Positions 43,722-50,444 of a DNA stretch of 64,000 nt are shown here, in pieces (position 1 is the stretch's first letter; each line of letters begins with the position of its first letter). The stretch is taken from NCBI GenBank assembly GCA_944380515.1, contig CALWHT010000025.1:1-64000 (forward strand), read 5' to 3'. The notes beneath the pieces were generated by a model, which was not told the DNA's origin, did not search any database, and was given only the letters and a program-made list of their open reading frames with translations. Source of the DNA: an uncultured Roseburia sp. (lineage in GTDB: Bacteria; Bacillota; Clostridia; Lachnospirales; Lachnospiraceae). The translations under genes were made by a program, and so were the position numbers.

Positions 43722-44318
43722 ATGCCGGGAAAGTATTATGCGGTGAAGGCCGGGAGAACGCCTGGAATCTACAGAAGCTGGGATGAGTGCAAATCGGTTG
43801 TGGACGGATTTCCCGGAGCAATCTATAAAAGCTTTCGCACCCGAGAGGAGGCGGAGGCTTTTCTGGGAGGACAGGTACAGGCTGCGCCGCAGGAGGGGCT
43901 GCCGGAAAATTATGCGTTTGTGGACGGCTCCTATAATTCTGCGACTGGAGTGTACGGCTACGGCGGATTTTTGGTTTCCGGCGGAAAAAAAGAAATTTTG
44001 CAGGGCTCCGGCAGTGAGCCGGAGATGGCGTCTATGCACAATGTGGCCGGAGAAGTACTGGGGAGCATGGCGGCAATCAAACGGGCGCTTGAGCTTGGGC
44101 TCTCCGAGCTTACCGTTTACTATGATTATATGGGAATTGAGATGTGGGCGACCGGAGCATGGAAGCGCAACCGCCGTGGCACCGAGGCTTACCATGAATA
44201 TGTGCAGTCCGTTAAGGACAGGCTTCAGATACGGTTCGTCAAGGTAAAAGGCCATTCCGGCGTGGAGGGAAACGAGGAAGCCGATCAGCTTGCGAAACAG
44301 GCGGCGGGAATCCTGTAG
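43722..44318 (+). CDS. rnhA: Ribonuclease H with N-terminal hybrid-binding domain
   Basis: 198 residues. The N-terminal 45 residues (Y-Y-A-V-K-x-G-R-x-P-G-I-Y-x-S-W) are the RNase H1 hybrid-binding (viroplasmin-like) domain of eukaryotic-type RNase H1. The catalytic domain from about 60 has the acidic set: D in V-D-G-S-Y, E in G-E-V-L-G, D in Y-Y-D-Y and D in N-E-E-A-D. It removes RNA from RNA-DNA hybrids. GGGAGGAAG lies before the ATG, and the gene ends near a GC-rich hairpin. Confidence 0.94.
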   Translation: MPGKYYAVKAGRTPGIYRSWDECKSVVDGFPGAIYKSFRTREEAEAFLGGQVQAAPQEGLPENYAFVDGSYNSATGVYGYGGFLVSGGKKEILQGSGSEPEMASMHNVAGEVLGSMAAIKRALELGLSELTVYYDYMGIEMWATGAWKRNRRGTEAYHEYVQSVKDRLQIRFVKVKGHSGVEGNEEADQLAKQAAGIL

Positions 44319-44349
44319 GTGCGTGGGAAATCCGCAGACAAAGAAAGTC

Positions 44350-44392
44350 CCCCGGCGTGGTAAAAAACCAGCGTCAGGGGGCCTTCTTTCTC
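44350..44392. terminator. Terminator after RNase H, possibly bidirectional
   Basis: CCCCC (44350-44354) pairs with GGGGG (44378-44382), with an inner TGGT/ACCA pairing, and is followed by CCTTCTTTC. It may also end the small reverse-strand gene at 44446-44646. Confidence 0.6.
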
Positions 44393-44445
44393 TCTTTCTT
44401 TCTGAAATTCATCGTTATGCTCCTCTTGCTCCGGATGAAATACCC

Positions 44446-44646
44446 TTAAGCGGTGGCGTCAAAGCTGTCGGAATGCTGCTTTTGTGTCTGATCCAATTTG
44501 GCGCGGTAGATGGAGGAAAATGAAATCTCCTCTTTCGCCTGATGCTTTTTCGTCTCGCGCTTTTGCGGGGCTACCCGGTCAATGCGGGTGACAGGGACTA
44601 CAGGTAACATTGAAAAGATAGATGGTACGTAGATTGCGACAATCAC
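44446..44646 (-). CDS. Small hypothetical protein, 66 aa
   Basis: A reverse-strand ORF in an otherwise empty 390-base gap. It starts at GTG 44646; AAGGAG lies just upstream but only about one base away, so the exact start is unsure. The sequence has a hydrophobic N-terminus (I-Y-V-P-S-I-F-S-M-L-P-V-V-P-V), a basic middle and a polar tail ending F-D-A-T-A. It is divergent from the AraR-like gene with about 62 bases between them. I do not recognise it. No gene on the plus strand competes for this DNA. Confidence 0.45.
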   Translation of the reverse strand: MIVAIYVPSIFSMLPVVPVTRIDRVAPQKRETKKHQAKEEISFSSIYRAKLDQTQKQHSDSFDATA

Positions 44647-44708
44647 ACTCCTTTTATTTTCTTTCTTTACTTATATATCGGATAAAAAATCAGAAAAATG
44701 ATAGTATT

Positions 44709-45824
44709 ATGGATAAAAAATTGAAATATTATGATTTGATGGAGCAGCTTCGGGAGCAGATTCTTTCGGGGAAGATTCGGCCGGGGGAGAAGCTTCCGTC
44801 AGAAAACGTGCTTTCCGCCGGTTACGGTGTAAGCCGCCAGACAGTAAGGAAAGCACTGCAGATTTTGCAAAACGAGGGCTATATCTATGCGGAGCACGGA
44901 CGCGGCACCTTCTGCTCCGAAATGCTGCGTCATGCCGGGAAGTCGAAAAATATTGCAGTCGTGACAACCTATCTGTCCGATTACATTTTTCCGAGGGTGA
45001 TTAAGGGAATTGACGGGGTGCTCACGGAGAACGGCTACAGTATCCTCCTTAAAAATACGAAAAATTCCAGAAACCTTGAGGCAAAATGCTTAGAGGAGCT
45101 GCTGCAGAAGGATATTGACGGGCTGATCATCGAGCCGAGCAAGAGTCAGATTTTCTGCAAACATATCAATCTGTATGAGCGGTTGGATGAGTACCGGATT
45201 CCTTATGTGTTTATTCAGGGGAGTTATGCCCAGATGAAGGACAAACCGCATATTCTGCTGGATGACTGCCTGGGCGGCTATCTGGTGACGCGGTATCTGC
45301 TTTCTCTCGGGCACAGCGGTATCGTCGGGGTATTTAAGGCGGATGATACCCAGGGGCAGCAGCGTCACAAGGGGTATGTCCGGGCGCTGCAGGAGGCCGG
45401 TATCGCCTATGACCCGGATCGGGTTGTGTGGTTTTATACGGAGGATCGGAAGACGCATCCTTACGAGAAAATGCGTCAGATGGCAAAGGAACGCGGCCTG
45501 CTGTATTTTGACGCGGTCGTCTCCTATAATGACCAGATTGCCCTGGAGGTGATTCGGGCGCTGAACGATGAGGGGCTTTTGGTACCGGAGGACGTTTCCG
45601 TGACAGGGTATGACAATTCCTATCTTGCCGCAAGCGGCAGAGTCCCGCTGACTACCGTGGCGCATCCGCAGGAAAAGCTGGGGGAGATGGCGGCGGAGCT
45701 TCTGCTTAAGATTATCCGCGAGGGAAACGCCGGGGACGACGGCGGGCATATTTTCATAGAGCCGGAGCTGGTGGTACGGGAATCCTGCCGCAGCAGGCAT
45801 GATGGTAAGGAGGATGAAAGATGA
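44709..45824 (+). CDS. AraR-like regulator (GntR HTH plus LacI-type sensor)
   Basis: 372 residues. The N-terminal 70 residues are a GntR winged helix (L-R-E-Q-I-L-S-G-K-I-R-P-G-E-K-L-P-S-E). The rest is a periplasmic-binding-protein-like sugar sensor (I-A-V-V-T-T-Y at 80, R-H-K-G-Y near 222, V-S-Y-N-D-Q-I-A near 267, T-T-V-A-H-P near 313). This is the architecture of AraR, the L-arabinose repressor; the ligand here is unproven and no sugar genes are adjacent. The ribosome site is poor. Its TGA overlaps the nrdG ATG (ATGA), which is odd for an unrelated pair. Confidence 0.88.
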   Translation: MDKKLKYYDLMEQLREQILSGKIRPGEKLPSENVLSAGYGVSRQTVRKALQILQNEGYIYAEHGRGTFCSEMLRHAGKSKNIAVVTTYLSDYIFPRVIKGIDGVLTENGYSILLKNTKNSRNLEAKCLEELLQKDIDGLIIEPSKSQIFCKHINLYERLDEYRIPYVFIQGSYAQMKDKPHILLDDCLGGYLVTRYLLSLGHSGIVGVFKADDTQGQQRHKGYVRALQEAGIAYDPDRVVWFYTEDRKTHPYEKMRQMAKERGLLYFDAVVSYNDQIALEVIRALNDEGLLVPEDVSVTGYDNSYLAASGRVPLTTVAHPQEKLGEMAAELLLKIIREGNAGDDGGHIFIEPELVVRESCRSRHDGKEDER

Positions 45825-46339
45825 ATTATGGGGAAATAAAGCCGTTTTCGATTGAAAACGGTACGGGTGTGCGAGTGTCGCTGTTTGTGTCCGGGTGCAG
45901 GAATCACTGTCGGGACTGCTTTAATCCGGAAACCTGGGATTTTGGCTACGGGAAGCCGTTTACTGCGGAGACGGAGGATACTGTTATAGAGGAGCTGCGC
46001 CCCGCGCACATCAGCGGACTGACCCTGCTTGGCGGGGATCCGGGGGAACCGGAAAACCAGGAGGGGCTGCTGGGGCTGCTGCGCCGGGTCAGGACGGAAT
46101 TGCCGCAGAAAAACGTTTGGATGTACAGCGGCTATCTGTATGAGGATTTCCTTCCCGGGGGAAGGGTATATTGTGCGGCTTCGCAGGAGTTTCTGTCGCT
46201 GATTGACGTTATGGTGGACGGTCCCTTTCTTTTAGAGCAAAAGGACATTTCCTTGAAATTCCGCGGCTCGAAAAATCAGCGGATTATCGACGTGGCCCGC
46301 AGTAAGGAGCGGGGAGAGGTTGTGCTTTTGATGGAATAG
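45821..46339 (+). CDS. nrdG: Anaerobic ribonucleotide reductase-activating protein
   Basis: A 172-residue radical-SAM activase that installs the glycyl radical on NrdD. The iron-sulfur motif C-R-N-H-C-R-D-C (C-x3-C-x2-C) lies at about residues 26-33, and G-G-D-P-G-E, the SAM-binding strand, near 64. Length is normal. TAAGGAGG precedes the ATG, and the start overlaps the AraR-like stop. It is separated from nrdD by more than 5 kb, so it may be expressed with the regulator or from a promoter I do not see. Confidence 0.95.
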   Translation: MNYGEIKPFSIENGTGVRVSLFVSGCRNHCRDCFNPETWDFGYGKPFTAETEDTVIEELRPAHISGLTLLGGDPGEPENQEGLLGLLRRVRTELPQKNVWMYSGYLYEDFLPGGRVYCAASQEFLSLIDVMVDGPFLLEQKDISLKFRGSKNQRIIDVARSKERGEVVLLME

Positions 46340-46374
46340 TTTTTACTGATGTATGCATAAAGGGAGAGTTGGAA

Positions 46375-46623
46375 ATGAAAATTAACTGGAGAACACTGGC
46401 TGCGATGCTGTGCTACGCGCTTGGCGTTTTGGGATGGTGCTATGTGGGCGGTTATATGCTTCTTACCGGACCGGTCAGGGGGCTGATTGCCGCACAGATA
46501 GCGGGACAGCTTTCTTTGGGAAAGCTGCTTGCTGCCTTACTGCAGGGATTTGTTTATTTATCGCTGGCGGGGGGAGTATGGTGCATCGGTTATATGTTAA
46601 GCTGGCATTTTAAGGAAAAATAA
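46375..46623 (+). CDS. Small membrane protein, 82 aa
   Basis: Two membrane helices (about 8-30 and 48-72) with a short loop and a charged C-terminal tail. The start at 46375 is preceded by AGGGAG. No family recognised. It lies 35 bases after nrdG and just before the FliB-like gene, so it may be co-transcribed with them. Confidence 0.65.
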   Translation: MKINWRTLAAMLCYALGVLGWCYVGGYMLLTGPVRGLIAAQIAGQLSLGKLLAALLQGFVYLSLAGGVWCIGYMLSWHFKEK

Positions 46624-46649
46624 TGCCGTTTTTGACGGAGGAAAAAGCT

Positions 46650-47741
46650 ATGATTTTACGCGTACCGTCCTATTATAAAAAATTCCGGTGCACGGCGGAC
46701 CGGTGCCCGGACACCTGCTGTAAGGGCTGGGAGATTGATATAGACGAGGAAACGCTTGCTTATTATAAAACGCTGCAGGGACCTGTTGCGGAAAAAATCA
46801 GGGACAGCGTGCGGGAGGGAAGCTTTGCGCTCGATGAAAAGGGCAGATGTCCCCTGCTCAACGAAAAGGGTCTCTGTGAAATCTGCCTTGCGTTCGGGGA
46901 GGAAGCACTCAGCGAGGTGTGTATGGAATATCCGAGGTTTACGATGGAATATCCGGGCGTGCGGGAGAAAACGCTTTGCCTCTCCTGTGAGGAGGCAGCC
47001 CGCCTGATGTTTTCGGAGAAGCAGCAGATGAGCTTTTACGAACAGCACCTTGCCGGGGAATACGGCGAAGACTGGGAGCCGGATGAAGTTCTGCTTGCCC
47101 AAAGGCTGGAAGAGGTTCGAAGCAATGCGCTTTTGCTGCTCTGGGACAGAAAAGACCCCATTACAGAGCGCATTGCTTCTTATTTAATATACTGTCGGGA
47201 CATGCAGACAGAACTGTTTCGTACGGAGCCGTCCCGGGAACGCAAAGATATACAAAGTCCGTACCGGGCATTCCTTTGCCGTCTTCGTGAGTATGAGGAG
47301 CTTGAGACGATCGGGGAGGAATGGAATCGGGTAAAAGCTCAGCTTTTGGAATTTTACAGTGAGGAAAATTATGAAAGTGCGCATGCTGCTTTTCTGCATG
47401 CACAGAGATATCGTGAGTATGAGTATGAACACCTGATGGTGTATTATACCTTCCGATATTTCATGCGCGCGTTTTATGACAACAACCTGCTGGATAAGGC
47501 ACAGTTTGCCGTGGCGTCGTTTTTGATGGTCCTTGATATCGATGTTATGAACTATTTTGCAAATGGAAAAAACTTTGGACTTTCGGACCGGATTGCCTCG
47601 ACGAAGATATATGCAAAGGAGGTAGAGCACTCCGAAGAAAATATTGAATTGTTGGGGGAATCCTTTTTGTTTGAAGACGCCTTTTCCGTAGAAGGGCTGC
47701 TTGCCCAGCTTTCACCGTATCGTGAGGGAAACGCTCTGTAG
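46650..47741 (+). CDS. FliB-like protein (flagellin lysine-N-methylase family)
   Basis: 364 residues with a Cys-rich N-terminus typical of the FliB family: C-T-A-D-R-C-P-D-T-C-C near residue 12, C-P-L-L and C-E-I-C near 70-83, and C-L-S-C near 112. This likely binds an iron-sulfur cluster or zinc. FliB methylates flagellin lysines in Salmonella; many Clostridia homologs are in non-flagellar contexts, and no flagellar gene is near here, so the substrate is open. The ATG at 46650 has GGAGG upstream; the ORF opens at 46623. Confidence 0.85.
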   Translation: MILRVPSYYKKFRCTADRCPDTCCKGWEIDIDEETLAYYKTLQGPVAEKIRDSVREGSFALDEKGRCPLLNEKGLCEICLAFGEEALSEVCMEYPRFTMEYPGVREKTLCLSCEEAARLMFSEKQQMSFYEQHLAGEYGEDWEPDEVLLAQRLEEVRSNALLLLWDRKDPITERIASYLIYCRDMQTELFRTEPSRERKDIQSPYRAFLCRLREYEELETIGEEWNRVKAQLLEFYSEENYESAHAAFLHAQRYREYEYEHLMVYYTFRYFMRAFYDNNLLDKAQFAVASFLMVLDIDVMNYFANGKNFGLSDRIASTKIYAKEVEHSEENIELLGESFLFEDAFSVEGLLAQLSPYREGNAL

Positions 47742-47763
47742 GAAGGTAAGATAGAATATAAAT

Positions 47764-47802
47764 GAAAAAGCCGGGCGGCAAAGCAAGCTCGGCCAACCGG
47801 CT
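47764..47802 (-). terminator. Terminator of the small reverse-strand gene
   Basis: On the reverse strand AGCCGG (from 47802) pairs with CCGGCT (ending 47769), followed by TTTTT. Confidence 0.75.
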
Positions 47803-47803
47803 G

Positions 47804-47935
47804 TTAGTATCTGCCTGTCAAAAAATGCAGGAAAGATACCGGCTTTTTCCCTGCCGCTTTGGTCTCGTCGATATATTTCTCATAATATGCGATGACTTCG
47901 CCAAACGACATGGAAGGGTCAATTGTGTAAGGCAT
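47804..47935 (-). CDS. Small conserved-looking protein, 43 aa
   Basis: A short gene with its own full set of signals: a promoter at 47967-47995, a near-perfect AAAGGAGGTGAAGGAT ribosome site eight bases before the ATG, and a terminator two bases after the stop. The product begins M-P-Y-T-I-D-P-S-M-S-F-G-E-V and ends V-S-F-L-H-F-L-T-G-R-Y. It is amphipathic and soluble-looking, with a helical middle (V-I-A-Y-Y-E-K-Y-I-D). I do not recognise the family. The plus-strand ORF across it is a shadow. Confidence 0.75.
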   Translation of the reverse strand: MPYTIDPSMSFGEVIAYYEKYIDETKAAGKKPVSFLHFLTGRY

Positions 47936-47966
47936 ATCCTTCACCTCCTTTATATTTTGTAACTAC

Positions 47967-47995
47967 ACTATAGCATGAGGGCTGGAAAAAATCAA
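47967..47995 (-). promoter_or_regulatory. Promoter of the 43-aa gene
   Basis: On the reverse strand TTGATT (47995-47990), a 17-base spacer and TATAGT (47972-47967). Confidence 0.7.
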
Positions 47996-48013
47996 CAAAA
48001 ATAATTGGTACAA

Positions 48014-48032
48014 TTTGTCTAATATTGACAAA
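48014..48032. promoter_or_regulatory. Palindromic operator-like site
   Basis: TTTGTC (48014-48019) and GACAAA (48027-48032) form a perfect inverted repeat with a seven-base spacer, in the divergent region between the 43-aa gene and the amidase gene. The regulator is unknown. Confidence 0.4.
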
Positions 48033-48143
48033 ACAATAACAAATTGCAGAAAACTGAACATTTTTTTCATATGGACAAATGAAATGCAGAAATATCTACA
48101 AAAATAAGCACAGAGAAGGGAAAAGACCCGGAGGGACCGGAGT

Positions 48144-48902
48144 ATGCCGTACAGTCAGAATGTCAGAGAAAGGGAAATGGATCGGAGAAAATATGAGGCG
48201 AGGAAACGCAGAAGGAGGAAGCGCAGACGCCAGCAGTTTATGGCCAGAAGTATTGTCGTGCTGACCGCCATGCTCATCGTTGTCGTGGCGGGCTATGGAA
48301 TGTACCGTCTCATCACCGGAGGTGCCGCGGTGCAGGAGGCAGGAGTTCCCGTGGCGGAGGTCAAATATGTGGATGAACGTCCCGAGCTTTTGGTGGAGCT
48401 CCTTGATTACAACGAATATTCAAGACCCGGCACGGCGCTTGAGCAGGTGAACGGTATTGTCGTGCATTATACCGCAAATCCCGGAACGACGGCGGAACAG
48501 AACCGCAGCTATTTTGAAAATCTGGCCGAGACGGGAGAGACCTATGCGAGCAGTCATTTTGTCATCGGGCTTTCCGGGGAAATCGTACAGTGTATTCCCT
48601 GCAATGAGATAGCCTATGCCTCCAACGAAAGAAATGCCGATACGATTTCGATTGAATGCTGTATTCCGGATGATACGGGAAGATTTGCCGATGCGACCTA
48701 TGATTCGCTCGTGAAGCTTGTGACCTGGCTGATGGGACGCTACGGTCTGACGGAGGATGATGTGATTCGCCATTACGATGTGACGGGGAAGGCATGCCCG
48801 AAATACTATGTGGAAAATGAATGGGCGTGGAACCAGTTCCGGGAGGATCTCGTGTCCTACATCGACACCTACGGTATTGCAAAAACGGAGGAAATACAGT
48901 AG
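48144..48902 (+). CDS. Membrane-anchored N-acetylmuramoyl-L-alanine amidase (Amidase_2)
   Basis: 252 residues. A very basic N-terminus (1-32, many Arg) precedes one membrane helix (about 35-57), so the enzyme faces outward. The amidase_2/PGRP domain follows from about 105: zinc ligand H in V-V-H-Y-T-A-N-P-G, S-S-H-F-V-I-G near 136, and the second H and C in H-Y-D-V-T-G-K-A-C-P. It cuts the bond between muramic acid and the peptide stem in cell-wall turnover. GGAGG precedes the ATG. The next gene begins 38 bases later. Confidence 0.93.
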   Translation: MPYSQNVREREMDRRKYEARKRRRRKRRRQQFMARSIVVLTAMLIVVVAGYGMYRLITGGAAVQEAGVPVAEVKYVDERPELLVELLDYNEYSRPGTALEQVNGIVVHYTANPGTTAEQNRSYFENLAETGETYASSHFVIGLSGEIVQCIPCNEIAYASNERNADTISIECCIPDDTGRFADATYDSLVKLVTWLMGRYGLTEDDVIRHYDVTGKACPKYYVENEWAWNQFREDLVSYIDTYGIAKTEEIQ

Positions 48903-48940
48903 AATAACAATAATTATGAATCGGTAGAAGGAAAGGGCGC

Positions 48941-50440
48941 ATGTTGGAAAAATATTACGAGGATTTACGGAAAAGGGAGAATCTCCGGGAAGCGCTGCAG
49001 AGTCTGCGTGGACAGGCCAAAGATTCGGTGCGCAGGCAGGAACTTGCGGCGCTGGCCGGGGACGGGACTCTGCTCATCGGGCTTCTGTCGGAGGAAGACC
49101 CCAAGGTGAGAAAAAACGCGGCGCTGCTCATCGGGGATTTGGCGCTTTCACAGGCGGCGGAGCCGCTTTTGACGGCATATTACAGGGAAACAACTCTTTT
49201 TGTTAAAAGCGCATATCTGACTGCACTGGGGAAATTGGACGTTTCCCGGTATCTTGACAGCTTCAGGACAAGAATGAAGGAACTGTCGGAGATGACTCCG
49301 GCAGAAGACGAAAAGAAGCACATCAGCGAAGAAATCCGTGAACTTGGCAAAATAATTACAAAGCTTGAAGGCACGCAAAAGCATGTTTTTACCGGTTTTC
49401 AAAAACCTCGTGTAATCGTGCTGGCAACCGGACACGACAGGCGGGATGTGACGCTGCGGGAGGTGGAAGGGCTTCCGGCAAGGACGGTCAAAAAGGCTGC
49501 GGCCCATCCGCTCGGAGTGATTGTGTCCGCCGCAGAGGTAAAGCCCTTGCTTGACCTTAGGACTTATCGGGAACTGCTGTTTCCGCTTCATACCAGGCAG
49601 CCTGTGACGAGAGTTCCCGAGCAGGCGGCAGAGGAAATCTGGAACTCCGAATTGTGGGAGCTGCTGCGGGAGTGTCACAGCGAGGAGGCACCCTTTTGTT
49701 TTCGGCTGGAGCTTCGGGGAAAGCTGGAGCCGTCGGAAAAAGCCTCGTTTATCAAAAAGCTTGCTGCCCGTCTGGAGGCGGAATCCTGCAGAAAGCTGAT
49801 TAATTCCACGGGGGATTACGAGGCGGAACTTCGTCTTTATCTGAATAAGCAGGGAAATATTGTCCCGTTTTTAAAGCTGTATACGATTCCGATGCCGCGT
49901 TTTTCCTATCGGAAAAACGCAGTGGCAATGTCGATTCACCCATCGGCAGCGGCAATGCTCGTTCGGCTGGCGCAGCCCTGCCTGAAAAGAGGGGCGCGCG
50001 TGTTGGATCCGTTTTGCGGTGTGGGAACCATGCTGATTGAGCGGGAGATGCTGGTGCCGGCCGCAGAGAAATATGGCATTGACATTTTTGGAGAGGCAGT
50101 AAAGCTCGGACGGGAGAATGCCGCGGCGGCGGGAGTGCAAATCCGTTTTATCCAGAGAGATTATTTTGACTTTACCTATGACGGGAAGTTTGATGAGATT
50201 ATTACAAATCTGCCCGTTCGGGGAAAACAATCGAAGGAGGAAATGGATGCCTTTTACGCGGCATTTTTTAAAAAGTCAAAGCGGCTTTTGGCACCGGGGG
50301 GAGTCCTGATATTTTATTCGAATGAAGAAGGCTTTGTCAAAAAGCAGCTCAGACTCCATACCGGGTACAAGCTTCTGCAGCAATTTGTGGTTCAGGAGAA
50401 GAATCATTTCTGTCTGTATATTGTCGGAATGAAAGGGTAG
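48941..50440 (+). CDS. HEAT-repeat-linked SAM-dependent RNA methyltransferase
   Basis: 499 residues. The first 150 residues are HEAT-like helical repeats (K-V-R-K-N-A-A-L-L-I-G-D-L-A). A middle region (about 150-330) is THUMP/ferredoxin-like. The C-terminal Rossmann domain has the SAM motif D-P-F-C-G-V-G-T-M-L near 357 and T-N-L-P-V-R-G near 425, the N-x-P-x catalytic type of Trm11/RlmKL-like base methylases, although the usual N-P-P-Y/F is N-L-P-V here. The target is probably tRNA or rRNA. The HEAT fusion is unusual for the family as I know it. Confidence 0.85.
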   Translation: MLEKYYEDLRKRENLREALQSLRGQAKDSVRRQELAALAGDGTLLIGLLSEEDPKVRKNAALLIGDLALSQAAEPLLTAYYRETTLFVKSAYLTALGKLDVSRYLDSFRTRMKELSEMTPAEDEKKHISEEIRELGKIITKLEGTQKHVFTGFQKPRVIVLATGHDRRDVTLREVEGLPARTVKKAAAHPLGVIVSAAEVKPLLDLRTYRELLFPLHTRQPVTRVPEQAAEEIWNSELWELLRECHSEEAPFCFRLELRGKLEPSEKASFIKKLAARLEAESCRKLINSTGDYEAELRLYLNKQGNIVPFLKLYTIPMPRFSYRKNAVAMSIHPSAAAMLVRLAQPCLKRGARVLDPFCGVGTMLIEREMLVPAAEKYGIDIFGEAVKLGRENAAAAGVQIRFIQRDYFDFTYDGKFDEIITNLPVRGKQSKEEMDAFYAAFFKKSKRLLAPGGVLIFYSNEEGFVKKQLRLHTGYKLLQQFVVQEKNHFCLYIVGMKG

Positions 50441-50444
50441 AAAA

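Noticed and set aside
44290-44523. Plus-strand ORF of 77 residues after RNase H
   Set aside because: It runs through the terminator hairpin and has no ribosome site.
47762-47962. Plus-strand ORF of 66 residues
   Set aside because: It is antisense to the 43-residue gene, which has promoter, ribosome site and terminator.
48025-48050. TTGACA as a promoter for the amidase gene
   Set aside because: No acceptable -10 at 16-18 bases downstream.
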